Shown here piece by piece: positions 23,127 through 35,100 of a stretch of 64,000 bases of DNA (its first letter is position 1; the number at the start of each line of letters is the position of its first letter). This DNA is from Lytechinus variegatus (taxonomy: Eukaryota > Echinodermata > Echinoidea > Temnopleuroida > Toxopneustidae): assembly GCF_018143015.1 (NCBI RefSeq), contig NC_054747.1, positions 31,847,733-31,911,732 of the forward strand, read 5' to 3'. Below the pieces are notes generated by a model. It was not told the DNA's origin. It ran no database searches and saw nothing but the letters and a program-made list of their open reading frames with translations. The translations under genes and the position numbers were made by a program.

Positions 23127-25402
23127 ATGACTGGATTTTCAAGTGGACTGCTGGTTCTGATGTCATTCTATTTCGTATTAACAGGTAAGAAAAGTATCAC
23201 CCAGGAAGGGCATGGGAGGGGTCACATTTCACGAGTCATGCGTACAGAATGAACTTGGAAAGGGTCCCAGTGTTGACACCGTGTTTTGTCTCTCATTAAA
23301 TGCGTGTTATAGATAGCTAGTCTTAAAAGACACACCTTTTGAGAGTATCGTGGCAGTATTTTAACGATGATGATTAAAACATGAGTCTTTATATAAAGAG
23401 GAGTGGTTTATTACGATTAAATATCGATATGTACATGTATACTAAGAGCGTGTAGAATAAATCAGTGATGCACAGTCAATATAACCATAAAATTACTCTC
23501 AACAAATAATACTTTATTTAAATCAATTTTATTTATGACGTTAATTCATTTTTATATCCCAGAAATACAAGGACAAGCCATTACACCATTGGTGGTACAT
23601 GTAGAACAGGGTGATCAGGTTTCATTAGTATGTACTACTACGGCACCAGCGAATATTAACTTTGGATTCTCATGGACAGAGGTATCTTCTTCAACTATAA
23701 TATATTCAAGGGGAGTGAAAGAAGTCCCTTTAGGTTCATTTGACAATTTTGATTTGGATGAAGATGTCGCTGCTAAGAGATCTACTTTGATTATCAATAA
23801 TATACTAAGAGATGATGCAGATGACTATCGTTGTGCTGTCAGTCAACAACCCAGTCAAGATGATGCTACTGTAATCGTTGAAGGTATTATTTCCCTTTCC
23901 CCTTAAAAATTAATCCCCGTTTTTCATTTTCATGAATCTAACCCTGCAGCTATGCTATTGAAAGATAGTGTGCTTATTGAAAAATACGTTTTTATACCAA
24001 AATCAAACAAGTCTAAATTTGTATAACTCTAAAATGTAATGCAACATTAGATCAGAGAAAGTTTCAGAGGACATTTTGAATTTGAAGATAATTTTTGTTC
24101 ACAGTTATGCACACAATTTGAGATACATGTATGATAAAACCTATGCTGCACACAATGCCAAGTTATTTTCCTGTGTATTTTATTCTACATGTTGTTTTTT
24201 TTAGATATAATGATGAAACAGGTTTGGTTTAATTCTACAGTATGTAAATATAGTAAATTCATACTTGAAACATGTAGTCCCCTTGATCCTCCCCAATTCT
24301 TGCCCCTTCTCATCCATTTTTCAGTGGGATCAGTTGAAGAACCACCAACATTGAGCAGCTCTTCTGATTTTAGCGAATATATAGCAACGTGTAATGCTAT
24401 AGGCAGCTCACCAGAAGAGAATATTACATGGATATTAAATGGTGAAACTCAGACTAATGGGATAGTGGAAACAGACCCTCAGATATCAGATGATTCTCTG
24501 TTTGATAAAAGGAGCGTGTTCACATTTCCAGCAACAGTTGAGAATTACAATACGAGATTGGATTGTAACATCAGCGGTCATCAAGTTGACAAGTTAAACA
24601 GACAAGAAACAAGATTGGTAGACATTCATAGTAAGTTTTTGTTTATTTTAAATTTCATTTTGATACATGCAATCATAATTATCATGTACACAGATATTCT
24701 AGATATGAAGACCACCTCTCTGACTTTTTTTCTTTCTTTTTATTCATTTCCCTCTATATCTCTAGATCTGTCTTCATAACTCCACATCCCCTCCCTCATG
24801 TATTCCCGTGTTTCACTTTGATACTTGTACATGTATTATATACCGAAAAGATCAATTTTGTAGTATTCAGAAATCATTCGTCTGAAGAGAATTGATTTCA
24901 TAATAAATTGTAAAAAACCGTTTTGTCCTGTTTTTTACCTGCATACATTTCTGTAATATAAACCAAGTTATGCAACGATGCATTTTTGTGATATGTAATT
25001 CATTTGTTGTTGAAATGAGCATACATAAAAAACAAAATATCATTGAAAATCTTTGGAGTGTGCTCTTGCATTTTGGACTGTTTAAAATGTAATGTAAATT
25101 TATAGTTTGCGATCTTTTTCTTAAATATGTTTTTATTTTCACAGATCCTCCGGAAGCTGAAGGCATTGCCATTGGTTTAAACAGTGATGGAACAACTCTC
25201 ACAGTATCATGTAATATTGTAGATGAACCTATTCCACCCATGGGTTCATTCTACATATATTCCAATGGAATCTTGGTCACTGATAAACCAATTGCAGATC
25301 GCAGTTACCCTTTCCCAGAGCCTGATTATGATACAGAATACATGTGTGTAGGAGGAAACTATCTTGGAAATACTTCATCAACAGAGACTTTTTATCCTGG
25401 TA
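23127..25402 (+). other. Ectodomain exons 1-4: signal peptide and three Ig-like domains
   Basis: Exon 1 encodes [18 protein letters not shown], a clear signal peptide ending near the phase-1 intron. Exons 2, 3 and 4 each encode one Ig-like domain and are all phase 1-1, the classic exon-shuffling arrangement. Domain 1 has SLVC, FSWTEV and [11 protein letters not shown]. Domain 2 has ATCNA, ITWILNG and TRLDCNI. Domain 3 has TVSCNI and TEYMCVGG. The paired Cys and the Tyr-x-Cys signature fit V/I-type Ig folds. Possible N-glycosylation sites include NITW, NISG and NTSS. I chose the ATG at 23127 because it starts the signal peptide. Confidence 0.88.
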
Positions 25403-28400
25403 GTAAGTACTCATTTATATCATATAAATTGATAACGTGTTGAGTATTATTTTTAGAAGACAGAATACGTTGGGCGACGTACCGTTTCCTCAAACGTTTA
25501 AATATATTCTTTAATATATAAGTTTGTCTTTAATGATTGCTTAAAGTCATTATTAATCGAGGAAAGAAATAAACGAATACATGTATAATGAATTCTGCAG
25601 AGCATTTCAATATTTAATCAATTGCAATACTTACACATTTAATTAAGGTGGCATGCATATTCATTTAAAACTATCCAAATGAACTGTTGACCTAAAACTT
25701 AAAAAGTAATAATATTAAGATTTCTATTCAGGCCACTGAAAAAAATATAACTGGGGACGTAAAAATTATATCAAAAATATCTCAAACGAATATGTATCTA
25801 GCTATTTGTTTTACGTGAATGGTTTCAAGAGCCTAAAGTTAGTGTCTTTAGCATAAAGACTTAAAAGTTTTAAATTTTTTTTTTCTCATAATCATGATGT
25901 GCAATTAGTTGATGAAGGACCGAAATAACTCAACTGTAAAGGAGTCCATTTTTTGTGCGAATTTGAAAATAACGGGACCATTTTTCAATCTAGATTGGTT
26001 AGAAATGTCAATTATACAATCTTGTAACTCTTGTTCACGGAATAATCAAACTTTTGTTTCATATTGGAAATAAAAGAAACGAAAAAAATCATATATCATA
26101 ACAGAGTACAAAAGAAGTACATGTAATAGGTTGGATTCCGGATTATGCTTCTTAAATTTGTGCCATAAATTCGTTCATTTATCTCACTGTTTTGTCACGG
26201 TAGCCCATTCATCAATACTAGTTCAATAAACAAAACGTAAAAACCAACGTGTATCGACAGAATTTGAATAGATTGTCGCGGTTGGGCAAAACTTTAACAT
26301 GACTATAAAAACATGTCACAAGAAAGTGACAAAAATGATTGATTGTTGATAGTTAAAATCGTCTTGCATTCGTATTATTGGGGATAATCATATACCTCTA
26401 GGCGATGATTTGTCATCTGCCATCAAACGTAACATCCACCTGTTTATATAATTTGATAATCTTGGTTTGTTTCATATTTGTCCTTTTCATAATTGTAAAC
26501 AGGAACTACCCTCACTCCATCAACTACAGGTATGCCCAATCTTTTAAGACATTGTCTTGATTTAGTGTATTCAACATTTATATATTTTTTGTGTCTGTTT
26601 ATTTTATAAACATAATATAGAGGGAAAATCTTGTTTTTTTAACTTGTTTTTTTTAAATGATTTTTCTCATAAGTTAATGATTATGACAGATAAAATTAAT
26701 GTTAAATTTGATTTCGAGTATTTGTCTGTTTTATTTCATTTCATTTTTAGTATGCTTGCTAAATTTACATGGTGGCAAAGATATGTTTTCCCAAAATGAG
26801 AAAAAATTAATATAAATAACTAATGCGTCGTTTTGAAAATCATTCATTTCACAAAACATTTCGAAGGCGCTCCTCAGTTTCCTTAGTGGTCGTCTACTTT
26901 CGTAACGTTTGTTTACATTGTGGTATTTTATCAAATTTCAAGATGCGCAAAATTTTACCATCATATAGATTTGGACGTGGTTGGTATGATAACTGGTCGG
27001 GGATGCACGTCCTTCATATAGGAACAATCAAATCACGAATAACGACACCGAATATTTACGAATCACTCAATGACCAGTGCTATTTATTGATAGTAAAGAA
27101 ATATGAAAATGAGCAGCAGTGAAACTGAATAATGACCAAACAAGTCCTGAAGCGATGGTCGGCATGGTAGGTATAAGTAAATCTCGTATTCATCATTTTT
27201 TTTTCTTGGATATTTTTATAATTTTAGAAGTGTAGCAATAGTTGATACCTAGTCATTATTTTACTATTATGTTTTCGGTGGAAGGAGTGTGGTTTGTTTT
27301 ACAATTCCAATTTTTACAACTTTACAATCATGATTTCGTTCTCTTTTTTGATATTTGTATGATTTTTTCCCGTCACTTTCAGAGGGATTGCACCCCAGCC
27401 GTAGTACTACAGAATCAGAAAAAGGTAGATTCATTTCAAATTTTGTTTCTCAGAGAAAGAAACCGATTGCAAGACCTATGAGGAAAAATATTTGCAAAAT
27501 ACACATTACCTTCTCAAACAGACACGTTAAATACTTGGCATTGAATAGTCAACGTGGGTAGTTTAATAACCACTTCAAATGATCTTGAACATGTACGTTG
27601 ACCTGTTTATTCTCAGATTTTCATATTAAAGAGTTTAATAGTATTACAACTGATATTAACTCGATGAACACATGTTATGTACGGTTAATGAATTGATTGC
27701 TCATATGAACATTTTCTTCGTACTAATATTTCATCAAAAACACATTTTCTACGTAGAAAATGTGTACCGTATAGACGGGTAGAAACGTTTTACACTTTAC
27801 TGAATGTTTCATTTCTGTATTATTGTTAAAGGGAAGTACTGCATAGTTATTCATAATCACGGTATCTGATATACAAACATGAGCAAGGTCAGTAAAAATG
27901 ATATGCATTGATCCCTGTTAGGTTTATTGTCCCCGTAAGTTTCAAGTCAAAAGAGAGGCCGAAGTCCGTTTATCGTGTATTCTTGAACACTCTCTTAAAC
28001 TAGGTACACACACGCTGCATTGTTCCTGTTTTGATGTTGTATAATTCTGGGGGAAATTCCCCTAAACATTGTCATGATTCACATAACACGGTGTTTAAGC
28101 ACATGGAGATGATGTATCTTATGTGTGTATATATTGCGTGGGTGTGTGTTTATGTATATGTGCGTGTAATGAAATATTATTATTAATGCTATTATTAAAA
28201 AAAATATAAATTTGGTTTGTTGTGTCGGGGGTGGGTTGGGTTAGCCAATTAAGACCGTAACAGAGCAAACCTTGCAGATGCTGCGGAACACCAGATCTGA
28301 GCTTCTTCGAATTTATTGAGGTTAACCAAAACCAACGAAATGAAAGGAGTGACACAAAAACAACCCTGTAATGACAAAAATGAAATAAGATTATCAATAA

Positions 28401-31400
28401 CACCATTTCAATCTATTAGCACCTGCATCACACATATTGAATACATGGCAAAATATTGATATTGAAAGTAGGGTGTATTCACCTCTATCATTTACTGAAA
28501 TGACAAAATACATGCATCCTCAAAAACAGCTTGGAAATATCATTGTTGCAGCTATCTCAAGACTCTTTAGTAGTTAATCAGCATATTACTCATATTTAGT
28601 CAGATGGCATTAGAATGCATCATACTCTATATAAATCACAATATTCTATTAGAATTAATCATTTATACACAAAAATAGAAGAGTCCGTGTAATCAATGCC
28701 TACCCAAAGTCAGAGGCTACAGGTGGTTGCACACTACCTACATCACCCAGGATACCACAAAGGAGTAGCAGCTTCTACATAATTCAAACTCTCAAGACTC
28801 AGACTCGATGAGGATCAAATGAGTCGGACCCGATCAGCCTTTTCCCAGGTCTGCTTCGATTGCAGTCCGACCTGCACCAGAACCAGGATGTGCAATAATC
28901 GACCTAACGTAAAATGGTTGGTCGGCTGATAGCAAGTTTTTTGTAACCGTATCGAAATTAATAAAACAAACAAACACACACAGTAAAAAACATGCATATA
29001 AACTTTACTGAACCTGGATTACTGATTGCCAACACTCAACTATTAAAAAATTAGCAGATGAACACTGCTATTCATAAAAATTGCCCAACATATAAACAAT
29101 CCCTTAGCATTTCATATAATATACCAGAATCTATTCAGAGCTTTACTGTATTTAACTTAATCCTGCATGTTGCAAAAAAATCAGTCATTTACAAGTTATG
29201 CATTACTGTAGAATTGAATGTACACTAATGTTAAAGAGTCTTCGTTAGCATTAGAGGATCTTTAAATGTTTAATCTACTTTGAGTGCAATCAATCATTAC
29301 AGTTGAAGTTTATACATGTACATGTGCTATAAGCCAATAAAGTCTATCATGTTTTATCTAAATTGTTTAATGTGTAACAGTGTAAGGAAAACAAAATTCA
29401 TAAATCGATCTTGTTTGATACCCAGAGACCACACCCGAGCCCACACCATGTCCTTGTGCACCGTCTGGTTTGAGTTCTGGAGCTTCTGCAGGAATAGCTA
29501 TCTTAGCCATCCTTCTACTAGCTTCTATTATCATCAACATTGTACAGTTCAATATTCTGAGGAGAAAAACCAAAGCAGGTAATTGTTATTCATAAGTTCT
29601 TTCGATATGTCTATTGAATGTGAATACAACAGAAGATAAAGTAAAATGTGTTTACACTTGCTTTACTTAACTACGTAGTTGATGTAAAAAGGGGGAAAAG
29701 GGTAAAACATGTAAAAAGCGACCCCCCAAATCACACATTCAATGAGTATAATTATTACAACAAGAAGAGCACGGTCAGAGTTGTTCTATGTGTAATATTT
29801 GTAAACATGGTAAAGGTGCAATGTTGGATACATTTTTCTGCCCTTTTTCTTGGTAAGCATCGTGAATGTTTTATAATATACATGACATTCAGGTATATAA
29901 CAATTTTGAATACGGCGTTGATCATAATAATAAAAGAAAAGATATAGCAAAGATATTTTCCTTTGATGCCCACTATCGAAGGTAGATTGGTTACTAAATC
30001 TCACCATTATTTCCGCTTGATACCAAAATCTTGATAGAAGCACTTTTCCGTAATTAAGTTGGTGGGATATTCAACATTCGCGAGTCGTTCATGTTTATAT
30101 CGTGGAGAGATAAAACTGCAAGGTATATTTATCTTCAACATCTTGATTTCGAGTGCTATCTTGAATTTATTTCCCATGTAAGTTTACACTTCATTTCATA
30201 TCCTCATCACTCTTCAGACCGGCATGTCTATTTTTATTTCTATATTCTCTAGAGTTTGGTGTCTATTTTATTTTTATATTCTCTAGAGTTTGATGTCTAT
30301 TTTTATTTCTATATTCTCTAGAGTTTGATGTCTATTTTATTTCTATATTCTCTAGAGTTTGATGTCTATTTTTATTACTATATTCTCTAGAGTTTGATGT
30401 CTATTTTTATTTCTATATTCTCTAGAGTTTGATGTCTATTTTTATTACTATATTCTCTAGAGTTTGATGTCTATTTTTATTTCTATATTCTCTAGAGTTT
30501 GATGATTCAAATAAGACTAATAAAAGGTAAGTAGAGCAACAAATAGTGTCGATCACACGCGTAACACACTCTCAAAATAATAGGCATCCCTCTCTAACAT
30601 TTGATATGACCAAAATGATTCCATACTGTATACAAATATTTGTTACCCCAAAACAATCTATTTTGCACAAGCAAATCCTCAGCTCTTCCCCAACATGCAC
30701 AAGGCACACACACACATACCCACTCATCTCACAATCACCCTCGCACACCCACTACCCACCCTTAGTTTCACATACACACACTCACACATAAATCGCCTTC
30801 ACTCCCATATACCTACCCTATCATATACGCACCCACACGCACATTTCAACCCTCTCACCCACATCAGCTTACCCCACTCACACCCTTGTACACTCATCTT
30901 CTTATCCTGTGCACGTACACACCCTCCATACTCACCTTATGAACAAGCGCGCGCGACATCGCACTCACTCACCCACACCTAAGAATTATTTCCAATTCGT
31001 CCAATGCCAAATCGTACATTCGTCTTCTACTATTTGATCTACATGTATCATCAGTTCGTCTACTCACCACATGGTAAACTTTCATTTAGTCTAATGCCAT
31101 TCCGTCTTATAACCAGTTGGTCCAATAGCCATTTAGTCCATGTCATTTGGTCTAATTAAACTAAAGTGTTAATTGTGAAAAATGAACGAAAAGAAAATGG
31201 GTATTAGACCAACTGGTTATTAGACGAAATGGTAATAAACGAAATGATGATTAGACGAAGTTATGATTGGACCAAATGGTTGTTAGACGAAACGTTGATG
31301 GCCGGAATGGCATTACACTAAACGAAGGTAGACCATTTGGTGAGTGGACGAGTTGCCAGTGGACGAATTGGCAATTTACCACTGACACATATATACGCAC

Positions 31401-32086
31401 ACCCTCTGTCAGAAACCGGTACAACACATACCAAATACCCACCCTCGTACATATTTATGTAATGTTTTAAAACACCATAACATATTTAAAACATTTTATA
31501 CAGATATACCCCCTCAAAACACGGAACACATTTTGAACCAGAAACATGTACACTGATCAGTATGAATGCAATTGCATCATAGGAACCAATATATCTGAGT
31601 TACATGTATAACAAAACAGAAAGAAATTATGATTTTATTTTAGTAAATGGGTATTAGTTTCCTGTTCAATGGGTTGAAAACAGTTCAAAATACCATTTAA
31701 TGATATTTAATGCATGATAGATTTAAGCTTTTGGAAAAAAATGAGAGAATTGACTACTACAATAAAATGGATTATTGTTGCATTTTTCCCTTTAAATCCG
31801 AATCATTTTATTTAGAAATATGTTACGTATATATTCATTTTTTGTGATTTTGTGTCCTTTCAAATGTTGCAAGAGTGTAACTGTTTTAACTAGTACTGTA
31901 CGTATGACCTTCATATTGGTCTAATCTCTTATACTTCATTAAATTGTACAACCATTCTTGTCAATAGCATATTTCACTGAACACGCACGATTATTATATA
32001 TATGTGCAGTTCAATTCCTTTGAATAGATGCAAATCAAAATATTTCTTATATCTTTTGAGATGAAGTGAACCCTAATGAATTATGA

Positions 32087-32146
<60 letters not shown>

Positions 32147-35100
32147 GGATCCAAGGCCACACCAACAGCAAAGGAAAAGAACAATAACCTGGTTCATCCC
32201 GCCATATAGCCAAAATGTCAACACAAACATCGGGAAAAGATTTCTGGCACTTGTGGACCAGCACTTCCCCAAGGAACATGAACTCCATAAAATCTGCAAC
32301 AGAAACACCCTAAAAATAAGCTACAGCTGCATGGATGACATGGGCAAATCCATAAAGGCACACAACAACAAAGTATCGAATACAGAAAAAAGCCGAGAAA
32401 CCGAAAAGTGCAACTGCCGGAAAACAGAAGACTGCCCTCTACCAGGAAAATGCACAACAAAAAACGTGATCTACGAAGCCAAAGTTACCACCCCCACGAC
32501 GAAAAATCCTACATCGGACTGACCTCCACCACATTCAAAACCAGACATGCATCTCACAAAGCATCATTACTCACCACTCACAAAACGCTGCAACCTCTGC
32601 CTATGGGAGAAATTCTTCATCATCACTGCAAAGAAAAACAACAATTTGAACTCTCGAACTGAACTCATATCTACCTGTAGACATAAGAAAAAGTTCCTCC
32701 TTGCTGGATATGGATAGCCCTACCCCCCCCACCTCACTTGTAACCATGCAGTAATGACCCCTAAGTACCCCTTATGTAATAAACAAAGCACATGTACCCC
32801 GGGGGGGGGGGGGCACTTACATTGACGAGTGGATACCATGCGCGACCAAAAAACACGTAAAAAGGATGTCCTTTTCACGATAGGGCACGTTACGTACGTA
32901 ACGTGATAAGGGTGTCAAAAACACAAAAATTATGAAAAAAGGCTTCGGTAACCCCATTCATATTTACATGCTCTGTCAACCCAATGCTATACCCTAATGC
33001 ACATGCTCTGTATATACTTTATTCTGTCTCAAAAAATTGTGTTCTTCATACTACCAGTCGCTGATGATCCTTCGGGTGAAACAGTCTGTATGACCAGCTT
33101 AAGTTAAGCATCCAACCAATAAATTATTTATACTCAGCTCCTACACAGTCGAGCACTATTAGATATTGCAGTATATCACTTCTCACTTGCTTACCTATAT
33201 ATATATATATGTATCTTTTAACTAGAGATGAAGTAAATACACCGCAGGAGGTGAATGACAACGTGGCTTATGAGATGATTCAAAGTAGAAATATAGGTAG
33301 TATGAAAATGTAATTTTTCCCTTTTTGTTCTGCACGGTAGTGTCATAATGAAGATTATGTGATCAAATACACTTCCTTGGTTTTACATTTTTGTTTTGAA
33401 ATGTTTTTATTTTACTTTTACCAAATTTTATTGTGCATTAATATTACACATAGTTGCAATGATTCATTCATACACTCTGGTCAATAACGAATATTCTGAT
33501 TATCCCGAATTAGACCTAAATAACTAAATGTAATCTATACACAACAAAAAAGTAAGTCCCCCCTTGAACAAACGTCAATAATTTCGGAAACGATGCGAGT
33601 TTTGATATATTTTTACATGAGCGTGTAGGCTATTTTATATGCTACCCTCTGAGTAAATATTATGGACGTATTTTACGTCATGCTTCAGTGAGCACCATCA
33701 GAAGGCAAAAATGTCACTTTTCAAAAGTCACAAGCAAAATATCATGACTTTGATTCCATTTTATTGGAACTGATTCCACATTCTCATCCTGAAACATAGT
33801 CAGAAGGCTTCTAAAAGGTACTTTCTAAAGGACGATACAACATTGGGGCTAAATTTAACGGTTGAATAAACACAAGTCAAAATTTTCTAGAATTGGATTT
33901 TTTTACATATTTTTATCAATATAAATGATAGAATATGGTGACAGTTCTTTTGGGGAAGAGTATCTTCAACAATATTCATCGTTTCACGGTTCAATGAACA
34001 TTTATTGAAAACAAAAAATACGATTTTCAAATATCATAGGCAAGTATTGTTTCATTTTGGTAACTGAAACTGATCTTTTATCAACTTTTTCGTTATGTTC
34101 ATGACCAATTAATATGCTTCAATGATTCAAAGGCATTCAATTAAACATTAACGATTGAATGAACGTCTGGAATGTGATTAGCTGTTTTTTACGTTATTGG
34201 AAAAAATGCAATTTGTGACTATGGATATCTGTAACGAACCTCCTTGTATTATTCATTTTATTTGGTTCTTATGAAAATCCCGATGTTTAATGCATCAGTG
34301 AGCACACAATATTCGAAAATTATGCAAATGAGAAGAAAGTTCAATGCCTTGGCCCCACTCTGTGCCGTATCGAATGGTTATTTTGGTGTGCGCGCCTTTT
34401 GGATAGTGTTACTTTAAAGCCATGTGCTAAGTTTCATGAAATAACTGTTGGTAGAAGTAACAAAAACCGTCCATGAAACAACCCCTCATTTCAAATGTGT
34501 TGAAATGTTGACTCCCTCTCTTATAGACTTGTGTATATTATGGGTGCATATGTTTAAGAATAAGTAACCCCTTATTCAATATGGTGGAACTTTTTTTCAA
34601 GGCGGTCTTTAGCAACGTCATTTGGCAGTAATGTTTATCAACATATGGACAGAATTATGTGCAAAAATGAAATCGTTCATTTGTTTACGGATGAGTGAGC
34701 ACGCATCAAAGTTGGAAAATTGGTATTTTCAACGTCACATAAAATATACTCATTTTAAAGGGTAATAAGGTGAATATTGGGGAAAAATTCGGTTTCAAAT
34801 GTGACTTTAATTGCTGATGTTTTTATCATCCATAATTTCTATAACCACACACTTTCCGAACTTTTAACATTTTAATGGTTGAGCAAGCACATTCGAAAAC
34901 TTAGAATGAATACTCTTTTACTGCATAAATGTATTCTTTTCCTAACAATTTCCCATGATCAGGTTTATTTATGGACAAATCAGTGGTGGATCCAGAATTT
35001 AGAAATTAGGGAGGGGCCTATAATCGGGGGAGCCACCAATATTTTTAAATTTTAATATGACCTAACAAGTTGTAGAGGATACTACCAAAAACCCCTGTGA

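Larger units (their letters stand above)
30496..33296 (+). other. Juxtamembrane exons 8 and 9
   Basis: Exon 8 (30496-30526, 31 nt, phase 1-2) and exon 9 (33226-33296, 71 nt, phase 2-1) together are 102 nt and frame-neutral as a pair. They encode the acidic cytoplasmic segment [10 protein letters not shown] and [20 protein letters not shown] then SRNI. Tyr414 lies in YEMI. The 2.7 kb intron between them holds a foldback repeat and a Penelope-like remnant. Confidence 0.8.

Noticed and set aside
26823-27122. 99-codon ORF in receptor intron 5
   Set aside because: Not in phase with flanking exons and lacks an acceptor; overlapped by an equally good antisense ORF, so likely chance.
32076-32308. 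Long Tyr-Ile repeat ORFs on both strands
   Set aside because: They are translations of the (TA)n microsatellite; the same applies at 41500-41570, 42380-42460 and for the poly-Ile/Asn ORFs at 56638-56900.
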